Below, one piece after another: positions 46,366-57,593 of a stretch of DNA of 64,000 nt (the stretch's first letter is position 1; each line of letters opens with the position of its first letter). The notes beneath the pieces are model-generated. The model did not search any database. It worked only from the letters and a program-made list of their open reading frames with translations, and was not told the origin of the DNA. This DNA is from Pleurodeles waltl. Lineage: Eukaryota > Chordata > Amphibia > Caudata > Salamandridae. Where the stretch lies: the NCBI RefSeq assembly GCF_031143425.1, contig NC_090447.1:845747760-845811759 (forward strand), written 5' to 3'. The translations under genes and the position numbers were made by a program.

Positions 46366-46902
46366 CAGTAGCAGCTTGTGGGCCGCAGAAGGGGCGAGGC
46401 GGGCAAGGAGGCACTGGGATGGGGGAAGGAGGGAATAAACTTAAAATGTAATTTAAAAAAAAGAACACTTACATCCTCCGCCACTCCTTGTCCCTTCAAC
46501 GCTCCTCTGCCTCTGCAGGCACAGGCTCCAAGCCTGCCCTGCGCCAATCCTGAAGCTGCTCAGAGCAGCGTCAGGATTGGATGGGAGCACCCAGCCAGGG
46601 CGCTCACAGGCAGACTGGGATCCTGTGCAGGCTCTTTCCAGCCCAGCAACTGTGTTGCTGGACTGGAGGGAACCTAGAGCGCATGTGTGGTTGGCTGGCC
46701 CGAGACGGCCGGCAAAACACACATGCGCTGTTAAGGGGGAGTGCTGAACACTCCCCCTCAGTGCACGTCACCCCCCTGGCCCCGCCCTTTTCAAAGAAAA
46801 CGATAATAAATATAGTTTATTATCATTTTCTTTAAATAGTTTTGCAGCTGCCGCTGCAGGCGGAGGGGGCAACGCTCCTCCGCCCACACGGAGCCACCAC
46901 TG
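46366..46902. mobile_element. hAT-type non-autonomous element with 8-bp target duplication
   Basis: TGCAACAC flanks both sides exactly (46358-46365 and 46903-46910). The ends are CAGTAGCAGCTTGTGGG and, on the other strand, CAGTGGTGGCTCCGTGTG, giving imperfect terminal inverted repeats with the CAG start usual in hAT elements. The 537-bp interior is GC-rich at both ends with an A/T-rich middle and has no transposase. Several short overlapping frames are not protein-like. Confidence 0.88.
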
Positions 46903-46910
46903 TGCAACAC

Positions 46911-49220
46911 AGAGGAAATCTAACACCAATTTATAAAAACAGACATTATTTTACATATGTTTAGACACCAAAACAAACAATATCCCTCAGAGGCGTTTCA
47001 GATATACAAAATATTAAGCAAATCATAAATCACTGCTTTTTTTCTCCAATCACAAACAAGCATTGGCAACTACGGTAGCTGCAAATTACTTTGAAACTTT
47101 TGAAAAAATTTGTAAAGTTGTGGTTTGTTTGGGCAACCATCCCTGGCAGGGAGCAGGTCACAGGGATCACTACATCTTAGCAGGACAGTTACCTTCTTGT
47201 CAAAGCATTCTCCATTCCAGTTCCAGGCTCTATGGGCAAATGGCCATAGACTTCAATGGAGCGGACCTGATGCAAGCCAAACATGATGCTGAAGATGATG
47301 AAGATGCAGTGGCTGCTAACGTGGTCGAGAGGGATCTTCTTGGGGCCAACCCCTAGGATCACAAACATGATAGGGTTACTTTTGCTTCAGGGGATCGATG
47401 TCCCTCAAAGTCCAGATGAATTCCAGCCAAAAAACAGTTACCACTGTCCTACTGGTCTCTGGTCTCAAAGAAACCAGAAGTTCTCTTTAACTGAGGCTAG
47501 TGTCCGTCTTGAGTGACCAAACTGGACTCCAGTGAATCTCCCAGAGCCAGCAAACATGGGTGAAACGTTTGAGTGTTAGGACTCAGTCTCGGAGGCTGTT
47601 CTTTAGCGGTCAGTGGCAATCAAGTGATTCTGGCTACCAATTCGCTAAGTTGTCTTGTTTAGCTTTTGTGACCCTGGAGCTGTAACAGGAAGTCAGCCAA
47701 GTGATGCTTAGAGTTCACCTATAAAGTCTATTAGAACAAAAAAGCAGGCTCTCTCATGTGTATGTCGACCATTTGCCTTAAAAAGGTGGCTTCCCCTTTG
47801 AAGATCACCTTTTGGGCTCACAACCTGTTTTGCTTCCTTCCAGGGAGAGGTAACACCTTTTCCAATGGTAGGTCTCTATTGAATAATTTCCTAGACGTCA
47901 TTCACACTTCCCCTAGGAGGGCAGAAGGCAGTCTTGTTGCCAGCAACCATGAATGGCCACTAGAAAACTTGTGCAATAGAGTGACAACCTGTACTTAAAA
48001 GTTACATTAAATTTGAATTGGGCATCCATTCAGGCGTAATGCATTGATTATTTTGACACCTTGAAGTACCAGCTTTAGTAATCCTATTCAGAAATTAGCA
48101 CATCTAAGTGGTCTGTGTGTAACCCTGTACTTGCCAATGAGGCTACTAGCTTTTCCTCAGTAAAAACAACATTTTGGGGATTTTGCTGTTAGGACACATA
48201 AAACACGTGTCCTACTTTTTAATATCCAGCACCCTTCCTTAGGGCTCAACAGGCCCACCTTAGGAGTGACTTATGTATGTTACAAATACTTTTTTTGACT
48301 TTGTCATTAGTTTAAATGGCAAACTCAAGTTAGAAGTTTAAAACTGATCTACCAATCTGCAGTGGCAGTCTGGGAGACTGATTTTACTTCATCACATTCA
48401 TGGTAGCACAATCCGTGCTGTAGTCCTGAGGGACACTTTAACTTACAGGCCCTGGATACCCCTGATACCATATACTAGGGACTTATAAGTAAGTTAACAC
48501 ATGTAAATTGAGTGTATGCCAATAAAACAAATACATTTAAGAGTCTGAGCACTGGCACTGAGGTTTGGTTAGCAGGCTTCAGTGCACTCTCAGAGTACAT
48601 ACTAGTCAAAATAAAAGGGCAAAAAGTGGGGGTGAACCTGCAAAAAGCCAGTTTCTCATAACAATATTTACTAAAATCCACCATAGATGCAGATTGTCTT
48701 CACAATTTATGATTGCAGAAACCATTTTGAACACTATAGGTTTCTATGTCATCCCTAATACATTTAATTAGATCAAACAAAAAATACATCAAGCAAAACA
48801 TTATAGGGAGGAGTCATAAAGAGAAGGCAGTGGGCCACAGAATGTAATGAGGACATGCTGCGTCTCCTGTATCTCACAAATATTCACTGGCCTGTAGCTG
48901 AATAGGGCCCCCTGAAGTGTTGGAGAGCCCCCTGTGAAGTGAGGCCTGCAGGGTCCTGTGTCACACCGATGCGAGATGGGAAGAAGAAATTGGAAACTGA
49001 GATTGAAAACATTCTTCCTTAGATAGAGATGTGAGAAATTGTTTGGGAAAGAGCACAGACCATTTATATTATGTTCATGTCATTTTAAAATTAATATGGA
49101 GAAGAATACCACTCAATCTATGCTGTTGTATTTTGGTGGAGACAACTTTAATAAAGCATGTTTCTGATTTTTAAGAAACTGGGGGTTAACACCAACAATT
49201 TTCATGCAGATTTTATAGAC
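46911..49220. other. 2.3 kb of non-coding dispersed-repeat-like DNA
   Basis: No frame is protein-like. The segment 47050-48660 (for example CCATATACTAGGGACTTATA near 48467 and AATAAAAGGGCAAAAAGTGG near 48610) resembles repeat sequence I associate with newt retroelements. I see no coding domain, long terminal repeat or target duplication to classify it. Confidence 0.3.
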
Positions 49221-50302
49221 TTCTTGGGCCCTGTATTTGTGCCAAAAACAGCATCTGTATGAAGCAATTCACAAAGGATGCATCCAGATTGATGCTTCAC
49301 ATCGCCTGACACATCATTTGTACATCAGAGGTCTAATGTCCATATCAAAAAATACAGAATAAAGGGCCAGATTAATTTAAGAATTGTGTTGTCCTTGCAT
49401 CACGCAAGGTGATGCAAGCAAGCACAGTTCTTTATTTCAGATTTACAAAACTATGCAAGGGGCAATTTGCACCACTTTGTTTGGGATTGTAAAAAAAAAG
49501 TAACTCAACGCAGCTGCTTGCACTGAGTTACGTTACATTTCCAGCTGGGATACGATCCATCAGTGGAGCTTGGGTCTTCCCATGTATCCACCCTTTGAAC
49601 TGACGCAATTCCAGATTTACAAAATTTTGTGAGCCTGGGATTGCGCCAAAGTGGTATCCCTACCATATTATGGCACAACAAGGGAAATTTATTTTTTCCT
49701 CATCATTTTCTCTTTGGATTGTTTTTGTGCAGGAAGGTATTCCAATGCAGGCACCCTCACACTATAATGCCAGCACAAGGAAAGAGCAAAAGTGCTCCAT
49801 ATCTTTGTAAATATGACACATTTCTGTTCTCTCCCTTTCACGCTACACATAGCAGAAAGTTTCTTTGTGGCACCACATTACGCGCCAATGTTTCCAATAC
49901 AGCTTGGTGAACTTCCTGCCATATGTTAGTAAGCCCCTTTTAAGCATATTTTGCATATTATTGCACAGTGACATTTTGCCTGTACATATAGATAAGACAG
50001 TCGCCAGGTCATGCAGCCAGAAAGAATCTGCCTACAGCGTAACCCATTTGTGGCACAGCCTTCTTACTTTTGCTGGTGGCAGTGAGTGTTCTCATTTACA
50101 ATTCCATGGTGTCCAGCAAAGTTAGTTTTGCAATATTTAAGTAAACCTAATATGTTTCCCTTAGAGAGCCATTGCAATAATAAACCATAAATAGGCAAAG
50201 CAATGTATAAATGATAGACATAGATGTATTATCTAAATTGTATTAAGTAACATTACAGAGTTTCTGGGCAATGTACAACACCCTGCTTCCAACAGAGTCT
50301 AA
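49221..50302. other. Spacer of degraded MITE-like fragments
   Basis: GGGCCCTGTATTTGTGCC (from 49227) and CAAAAAATACAGAATAAAGGGCC-type sequence ending near 49366 form weak inverted ends. Further right, GTGCAGGAAGGTATTCCAAT near 49727 recalls the GCAGGAAGGTGCCACTTCC part of the 52296 element. No gene is visible. Confidence 0.3.
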
Positions 50303-50433
50303 GGGTCTGATTTATGAAAAGTTAGCACCACGTTTACGTCATTTTTTGATTTTAATTTTATTTTGTAAGTTTGCACAGTTTTTGCATAAAGAAATGACAT
50401 AAAGGCGGTGCTAAATTTTCATAAATCAGGCCC
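50303..50433. mobile_element. 131-bp MITE
   Basis: The ends GGGTCTGATTTATGAAAAG and the complement of GGGCCTGATTTATGAAAATT pair over about 27 bp, including a GTTAGCACC/GGTGCTAA stretch. The flanks are TAA and TAG, so a TWA-type duplication would need one change. It is related in design to the 28412 and 43502 elements but has a different terminal sequence. Confidence 0.75.
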
Positions 50434-50710
50434 TAGGTGCTGTTTGAGTGTTAGCAGCTAGATGGTGGCTTGGGCCAAAAAGGGAACTGTTCAATATGCT
50501 ATTAGGTTTTGGGACCATTAGCATAAACTAATGTCTGTGTCTTAATACCTTTTTAGGTTGGGCTGTCATGTCCAAACAATGTAATTTTCTATTGTTCTTG
50601 GTGTAGTTTTAGTATTTGGTTCAGATTTTATCATTATTCATGTTTCCTCACATTTTCTGTTTGTGACCTTAATTTCCTTTTCACTCTTGTCTGGCTTTGG
50701 CTTAGTTTCA

Positions 50711-51120
50711 CAGAAACCTCTTTGAGTTTGTTCTTGCATTCTACTCCACTCTGAGTGAGGTTGATTGTTGTACCATTGCTTTGTCTTTGAGATGGTATGT
50801 GCAAGACCACATTGCCATGTTCCTATTTTATTATTTTTGCTGTTTCACTGATATACTGTGGCGTTGAGTTGGGTATGTGTCTTTATCATGGTTCACTTCT
50901 GGTTGTGAGTTACTACCACAGAAACCTCTTTCGAGTGTTTGTTCTTGCATTTTACTCCAACTGTGTCCGGTTGAATGTTGTGCCATTGGTTTGTCTTTGA
51001 GATGTGTGTGCAAAACAGCATTGTCATGTTCCTACTTGATCATTTCCGCTGTTTCAGTGAAATTGTGTGGTGATGAGATCGGAGTTTGCCTTTATCATGG
51101 TTAACTATCAGTTCTCTCCT
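50711..51120 (+). repeat. Two-copy 208-bp tandem duplication
   Basis: CAGAAACCTCTTT starts at 50711 and 50919. Both copies continue with GTTTGTTCTTGCATT, GGTTTGTCTTTGAGAT-like sequence, CATTGYCATGTTCCTA, GCTGTTTCA and CTTTATCATGGTT. Many substitutions separate the copies, so the duplication is old. Similar-looking short frames in both copies follow from the DNA similarity and do not indicate a protein. Confidence 0.85.
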
Positions 51121-52034
51121 AATGACCTAGTTGGTGGTACTCCCCCTATGAAGTACGTGCCTTCTCTTCTACCTCTTTGTCTAATTCCTTTTCATTTAAA
51201 TAACACTTCCATCAATCATGGTGTATATGCAAGAAAAGCAAGGAGCGGCCTGATGTCCTGGGAAAGGCACAAAGGAATCTCAAAGATTCTCAAGTGACAA
51301 CTCTTGTACAATGAGTTTCTTTGTACTGTCCATTCAACCTTCAATGAATTATGTCTTCTGTATGCCCAATATCTTATCTTATGATTGGACAGTTGCAGGG
51401 TTGTTGTAGTGTGTGCTAGAAATGGGTTGCTGTGTGGAATACAGCAGTGTTATGTGATACTCTATGTGCTATCTACTGGTTGTACTGAAGTGTTATTATC
51501 TGGTATGAATTGAATATTGGGAAAGTCTCTCAGTAGTGTTATGTGACCTGGAGTTGGACGGGTGTGCTCTGATGTATATGCTGGCATGGAGAGATATCTG
51601 AAAGCTTGTATAGCTAGGGGTTATATGGTTAGGTATGTTGTATCCTGAAGCATGATCTGATAGGAGTATTTATTTTGGGTGGCCTGGCCCCCAGGAATAA
51701 AAATCTGAAGGTGTGTTTCGAAGACACAAGTTCTGAACTTTTAAGCAAAGCTATTGACTAATCTGGCTCACAATTTGTGGTGTCTATGTACAACAATTGG
51801 CAGGGTTGTAATCGCAGTGTCAGCTTCCTTCTTTTTCGTTCTTGCTACTAGGTTACCACTTATTTCATCCTTATTTCCTCTGTAGATATTGGTTCAACTT
51901 TGTAAGTCCAGCACATTGAAGTGATAAATAGTTGATCTGTAGGCACTAAGAGAGCAGTGTAGTAAATTAATATAACAGGCATTAACATTTGATAATTTTT
52001 AACATTCTTATTACTATTAATATTACTATTAATC
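51121..52034. other. Spacer with no recognisable feature
   Basis: AT-rich with TG-rich patches. No coding frame, terminal repeat or tandem repeat is detected. Confidence 0.4.
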
Positions 52035-52076
52035 ATATATATATATATATATATATATAGATATATATATATATAT
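52035..52076. repeat. (AT)n microsatellite
   Basis: Continuous AT dinucleotides broken once by a G near 52060. Confidence 0.95.
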
Positions 52077-52295
52077 GCATATAAAAGCATGATAGAAAAA
52101 AAGGCCTTTATTGATAGAATTTCAGTCCACCACATTGCAACCCAACTCCTATACTAATACCCAATTACAGTATACATGTACCACTGCAAAGGCCTCATAC
52201 TGACCAATCACACCTGTTATGAAATGTATCTGATATCATTACATAGACTTCTCAATTTACTGCTCTGAGCATTTGTTGCTATACTTACACTCTAT

Positions 52296-52883
52296 GGGGC
52301 ATATTTACAAGCCCCTTTGCATCACCCTTGCACCATGCAACATGTTTTAACAGTGAGGCAACAGAAAAATGAGATTTATGAAGCCACGCAAGGCCAAATA
52401 GTCTGGCCCTGAGTGGCTTCACAAATCTCGACTAATGTAGCATTTCAATAAGTGTTGTGTGGGTGTTTCCACAGAACATCGATACATTTTGACATATTGC
52501 CAGATTTATCAGAAGTGGTAGACCTGGGAATGTGCCAAAAACCTATGCCTTCCCAGGTGAGTCATATCAAGGAGAAATATCTTTATCTTTCCTTGTTCTG
52601 CAGCACACATAGAAAGGGGAAAAAGCATCAGGGAATTGCTTTTCTGCAGGAAGGTGCCACTTCCTACACAAAAATAATCCTACATGCAACAGAGGCACCC
52701 TTGCACATGGTGCAAGGGTGCCTGCATTGGCGTTATTCTGCCAAAAGGGCACCAGTGCAGGTGAAAAGGCAGGAATGGGCCTTATTGACTTAAATAGGGT
52801 GCATTCCCAGCCTTTCCCTGTCATGCAGTGCAGCACAGCAAGGTGAGTTGCTGTGCTGCACTGTGTGACAATAAATATGCCCC
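52296..52883. mobile_element. 588-bp GGGGCATAT-ended TIR element
   Basis: The left end is GGGGCATATTTACAAGCCCC and the right end is the complement of GGGGCATATTTATTGTCACA, sharing the first 12 bases. The flanks are TAT (left) and TAC (right), close to a TWA-type duplication. The interior holds several inverted pairs (GGCCTTGCGTGGCTTC-type and CACCCTTGCAC/GTGCAAGGGTG). There is no transposase. The same terminal motif starts the elements at 42121, 43662 and 61417. Confidence 0.75.
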
Positions 52884-52888
52884 TACCT

Positions 52889-52917
52889 ACACACACATAC
52901 ACACATACAGACACACG

Positions 52918-52966
<49 letters not shown>
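52889..52966. repeat. Compound (CA)n(TA)n microsatellite
   Basis: A stretch of CA dinucleotides interrupted by TACA and GACA passes directly into AT dinucleotides, immediately after the 588-bp element. Confidence 0.93.
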
Positions 52967-53216
52967 CCAAATAAAACACTCCTTATGATACAAAAAAGCA
53001 TCAGCACTCCTAGCCTGTGTGCTTTAACTTATTTTAGTCTCGCTGCCATAAAAAAACAAAAACAAAAAAAAACGAATACATATAAATTCAATGAAAAAAG
53101 CAAAGGCTGCAGGGACGTTTAGTTAGGAAATGGAATTAAAAAATCTACAGACGTTCACTTAAAAAAACAAAGGTTACAAGGACGTTCTAATTAGGCTCAC
53201 ATTTTAAACATACAAA

Positions 53217-54283
53217 CCATAGAAATTCAGAAGTTATAGTTATTTCAAGTAACTATAACTGGTGCTCTAGTAACTATAACTTGGGCCCCCGCCATGCACA
53301 GTTTTCTCCTCAATAGTTTTACTGCAAATATTATATTGATTTTATAAATGATGTTATCAAAGATGTCATGAATGTCGCAATATGTGGGGTAATTAGCAGT
53401 GCATGGCGAGGGCGTGAGCTACAGTTACCTTAGCCAATCCCCTAAAACCACTCAAGCCCACATCACACATGGCCATGAACGGTAGGGGTTAGCTGCAGGG
53501 CCTAGCATGCAGCTAGGCCTGAGACCATCCCCCGAAAACCACCCAACCCTGGGCAACTTGGAGAAATGTTCAGACAAATTGAACAACAATTTTATTTGAC
53601 AAGTACAAAGAGTGAGATCACCTTTCTGTATGTACCTTAAATATTTGAAGTGGAAAATAATTTAAAGCTGAGAAATGAAAACTGACACACATAGATTGAA
53701 ACCCTCAACCTTCTGTGTGAGGGTCGGAGAAGTTAACCACTAGGCCACAGGTGACTTCTTACTATGCAGTGTCCAGACAACTCATGACATTCAATCCAAA
53801 GATGGTGATAGGAAAAAGATGTGGTTGAAGTGTTGGCATTCAATCAGACCTCTTTACGAGATCGGCCGTATTCGCAAATTATTCACAAACCTATATATAA
53901 AAATATTGATTTCCTTAAAGTTCTCCTAAATTACTGAACGTAATTTACACCAAATAAAAGAATGGCTCATCGGTGGACCTAAAGCTAACTCTCTGCCAAA
54001 TTTGGTGTAGTTTCTTCCAGCGGTTAAGGCAGCAGTCGTGTCTAAAGAGTCTATGAGAATTAACATGAGAAACACACTTTTGTTTTACCCCTCCCTATTT
54101 CTAGGCCCCGCTTGACAGATCATCACAAAACTCTCCATGCACAACAAGACTTTAGAGGGCACTTGTTTGGAAAATGTCATGAAGATTCGTCAGTTGGTGC
54201 CAAACATATAGACAAGTCAAAAAACATTTATTATATGGAAACTAGGTCCTAGCTATAACTAGCTACTGGTGACCGCCAGTAGG

Positions 54284-54284
<1 letters not shown>
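53217..54284. repeat. Unclassified dispersed repeat carrying a tRNA-like box pair
   Basis: About 1.07 kb between microsatellites, with GTTATAGTTATTTCAAGTAA and TAACTATAACTTGGGCCC phrases at the left and CTAGCTATAACTAGCTACTG at the right. I associate the phrase set with newt dispersed repeats. The class is not determinable here. No protein frame is present. Confidence 0.4.
53693..53747 (-). promoter_or_regulatory. tRNA-derived pol III promoter remnant (A box and B box)
   Basis: On the minus strand, TGGCCTAGTGG (53747-53737) fits a tRNA A box. GGTTTCAATCT (53703-53693) fits a degraded B box, and 33 bases separate them. The sequence between includes CCCTCACACAGAAGG, reminiscent of a tRNA-Val(CAC) anticodon arm. 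Full cloverleaf pairing is not conserved, so it is a tRNA-derived (SINE-like) promoter relic rather than a tRNA gene. Confidence 0.5.

Positions 54285-54326
<42 letters not shown>
54285..54326. repeat. (TA)n microsatellite
   Basis: Uninterrupted TA dinucleotides immediately upstream of the Penelope-like remnant. Confidence 0.95.
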
Positions 54327-54330
<4 letters not shown>

Positions 54331-54331
<1 letters not shown>

Positions 54332-55388
54332 ACAATCTCAACTTGCGTTTCACAAGTAACAGCAGCAGGAATTATATTCAATTCCTTGATTTGGAAGTTT
54401 TTGGTGTAAACAACAAGTTCAAGAGCAAACTTCACAGGAAAGAGATGGCTGGTAACACAACATTACCTGCATTCAGCTTCAACCCACAACACTTAAAAAC
54501 AGTATTACATATGGAGAGATGCTACATGTTAGGCGGAACTGTAGTGTAGATATGGACACTGTCGCATGCCAGCAAGAGATGACAGAGAGATTTAAGCAGT
54601 GGGGCTATTGTCCATATTTACTCAAAAAATCACAGTAGGTGGTAAACAAACAGAATAGGGAAAGTATTCTATTGGACAGAACAAAGAGCAAGACATGAAA
54701 TAAATCGAATGATACCAGGCTGATCAACACATACAATGCACAAGAGAAAGAGTTAAGGTCACTTGTTAAAATGAAATGGCATATTGTTAAATCAGACCCT
54801 ACTATTGGCCCTAAGGCACCCAGGAATAGCCTCATAACTTACTGCCAAGCCTATTCTATGAGCGATGCCATTGTAAAGCAAAGCCCCAAGGTGGTTTAAC
54901 TATAGTCATGGCTGAGGACCAAGAAAGGCTTTTTTAAATGTACCAAATGCAGGATCTGTTGTATTGGCCAAAATTACATTGAATATCAAACACCTTTTCA
55001 GAAACAGCCAAAGAAAATATGGGCATTTTTGGTTGTAGAACTGAATTTGCGGTATATGTATTCACATGCAGCTGCAACTTGAGATACGTGGGAAACACAG
55101 AGTTACAGGTACACCAGCGTAAACTGCGCCATATGTGGGCACTCACTAATGGTGATTCATCGTACCCAGTAGTACGGCACCATGCCGAACACCATTACAG
55201 TGATGTGAAGCAGATGTTATCACGGTTTCGGGAGGCTCTGATCAGTACTCTGGTTGGGGCACATCTTGAGGTCACAGAATATCCCAAAGAGGTAGTGTAC
55301 TGGGGCAGAAGAGCAGCTAAAGGCATACATGGGAAAGGACAGCTATGGACAGGCACAGGAAACAGGAAAGTAAAAGCAGAGCAACCTT
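54331..55388 (+). pseudogene. Penelope-like retroelement C-terminal part: reverse-transcriptase thumb and GIY-YIG endonuclease
   Basis: The open stretch at 54331-54549 reads LRFTSNSSRNYIQFLDLEV and NNKFKSKLHRK, the pattern after the RT catalytic core in Penelope-like elements. A frameshift follows near 54550, then ERFKQWGYCPYLLKKSQ, a stop, and SDPTIGPKAP, the linker preceding CTKCRICC (54941-54964), a zinc-binding-like cysteine cluster. After another frame change, 55019-55390 encodes a GIY-YIG-like domain: VYVFTCSCNLRYVGNT has the VYV and YVG landmarks, then LRHMWAL and SSYPVVRHHAEHH. Family enzymes nick target DNA for retrotransposition. The RT palm is absent (5' truncation). Stops and at least two frameshifts make it inert. 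Similarity fades near 55312. The C-terminal family assignment is from motif recognition only. Confidence 0.68.
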
Positions 55389-55859
55389 AGTGTGAACAAA
55401 CAGGAAACGGATTACTAATGGACAAACACACTGGGGTCACCACTAAGGTTGTACACAGCTAAGGTTCAGAACTTCCCACAGCAACAGGCAATGTCAATGC
55501 CTCTGTGCAGATTGCTCTTACAGATAGTCACCCCGCAAGCCCCATAGAAAGGAGGCAGCAGAAGTGATTCTGCCTCTTGACCGATAGAGCACAAACAAGG
55601 ATTGTACTTACATACACAAGACAAGCCCTTGTGGGTTCAGCTGGAAACACAGTGGCAATTTCTGGAAAACAGCAATAGCCCACTGATAGACACTAAAGAC
55701 TACGTATAATACTAGACAAAGAATGGGGGCTGGAATTGCCTCCTGGAAACCAGGAGCCAACCCCTGTACAAAGGAAAACACTTATACTCAGGTGAAGACT
55801 GATAGTACACTTACCAGACACAAATACCCAAGAGGAAACGGAAGTAGAAGGAACAAACT

Positions 55860-56240
55860 AGGAGGCAAAGGCAAGAACTGGGAACAGGCTCAGGCTAAAG
55901 CAAAGGCAGGAATAGGCCTGGAAAACAGAGCACAAGCTCTGACTGGAACAAGCAGAAACAGGAATGCGAAACAGAGAGCAGGCTCTGGCTGGAACAAGCA
56001 AGAACAGGACTGGAATATAGGGAGTTGGAACAAGCAGGAAACAGGACTGGAAAACTGAGAACAGGTTCAGGCTGAAACAGGACTGAGAAACAGGGAGCAG
56101 GCTCTGGAAGAAACAAACAGGAACAAGGCTAAGAGACAGGGAGTAGACTCTGGCTGGAACAAGCAGGAACAGGGCAGAGAAACAGAAAGCAGGTTCAAGC
56201 TGAAACAGAACAGGAACAAGACTGGAACACCATCCGATAA
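55860..56240 (+). repeat. Degenerate ~46-bp minisatellite
   Basis: CTGGAACAAGCAGGAACAGG-like and GAAACAGGGAGCAGGCTCTG-like phrases alternate about eight times with unit lengths near 46 bp and many substitutions and small indels. On the minus strand the low stop density creates a long Ser/Leu/Phe-rich frame (56607-55858), which I regard as a by-product. Confidence 0.8.
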
Positions 56241-56639
56241 AGGGGCTGGAACACAAAGGAATCAAACTCCAATGCACGACGAGGATCTTGAGGAAATGGC
56301 TGCTTATAAGCAGTTCCAGGCTGCAGCAAACCCCAGGTGGAATCACATGACTGGGCTGCACAGGAAAGGTCTCAGGTGTGTGTATTTTCAGACACTCGCA
56401 AGTCCTGGATGAGAGAATCCAGTAAAAAGGAGCAACTGGACTTTTCCCATAGGAAACAATGTATTGCAGAATCCAGGCTTTCCTCACTACCAGGCTGTGC
56501 ATTATGGGATTTGCAGTCCCAGCAAGCAAATGCAATTCTACAAAAGCATACCATTGCAAAAAGGGAAACGAACAGGAGTCAGAAAGGGACTCTAGGTGAG
56601 TGTTCAAGGTGATTCCCTGGCTGCAGACAGTCCCTTAAT

Positions 56640-57100
56640 AGCATCCCCTAAAGATGGGACAACAGAGTCATAACAGATGTCATATTTTGTCATTGATGTG
56701 GTCCCACCTAGTAAACGGGGAGGTGGTCAGGAAGCAGCACTTCATCGACTGCAAACTCAATACATCCTTGATCTCGATTCTAAGTTACCCAACGGGCTTA
56801 ACACTGACAAAGAGTTACACACATGGCTGTGAGTTGGCCATGTTGTGGGAGGGATATATGTGTGGCCCTCAGTTGAAGTAGGGTGTAGGACAAATAAATA
56901 AATTATGTCAATAAGTAAACTCTGGTGTAAACATCCTCACGTCCCCTTACAGGCAGTTAAATTGTACATTGGGTTTTTAATTACACTAAGTGACTATAGC
57001 CAGCAATATGAGCGCATTCCTAGGATTATGAGAAACTGTGTATTCATGGGGTTTAATCACGGTCATAGCCCACTTGGGCGAAATCGTTGAATGCATCACA
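56640..57100 (+). other. Possible tail of a retroelement, unclassified
   Basis: A short open stretch (56654-56881) and TTTTTAATTACACTAAGTGA to CATGGGGTTTAATCACGGTC lie beyond the minisatellite. They may be 3' sequence of the Penelope-like element displaced by later insertion. No domain supports this. Confidence 0.2.
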
Positions 57101-57553
57101 AACCTATAATGCATGGATGATGAGTCAATATAGGGGGTGATCTAAAGGGTATATTGATGGCCCACTTCAGTTAAAATGTTTGTAAATGCAGTAAGGCACC
57201 TCTAGACTCAGCACTGTAATTTGGTGAAAAGCGAGAGCCCATCATGAATTGTGCCTATAAGTTTTGCAAATTCAGAATTGCGGGGAGAAATTGCATAAAT
57301 TGTTCATCTTTTTTTCTTTTCATTTGAAGATTATAACCTTAATGTTTAGTGTATCCAACGGAGGTTGGGTCTGTTGTTGCTGTCTATGGTGATGTAGCAC
57401 ATGTATTATAAGAGCACTGGTTATGGCGGCCATCAATGGCAGCTGAAATGCCTCACTGTGTCTTACACATGGAAATAAATCATATTTGAGGACGCTTAAG
57501 GAGTCTGCATCAATCTGTGGTGTCAGGGAAATGCCCTACTGGATTGACGGCGT

Positions 57554-57593
<40 letters not shown>

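Noticed and set aside
46378..46835. Short frames in the hAT-type element as an encoded transposase
   Set aside because: None exceeds about 100 residues, frames overlap on both strands, and no hAT dimerisation or RNase H-like motifs are visible.
47063..47516. Small plus-strand frames as a host exon
   Set aside because: No splice-site pair, domain or codon bias supports them; the surrounding sequence looks like dispersed repeat.
53690..53755. Functional tRNA-Val gene
   Set aside because: A and B boxes are recognisable but acceptor, D and T arms do not pair properly, and the anticodon loop region is altered.
55858..56607. 249-residue minus-strand protein
   Set aside because: Read-through of a 46-bp minisatellite with irregular unit lengths; no domain.
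57100..57150. Possible hammerhead remnant (GATGATGAGTCAATATA) near the Penelope-like element
   Set aside because: Penelope-like elements can carry hammerheads, but the GAAA core and flanking stems are not visible here.
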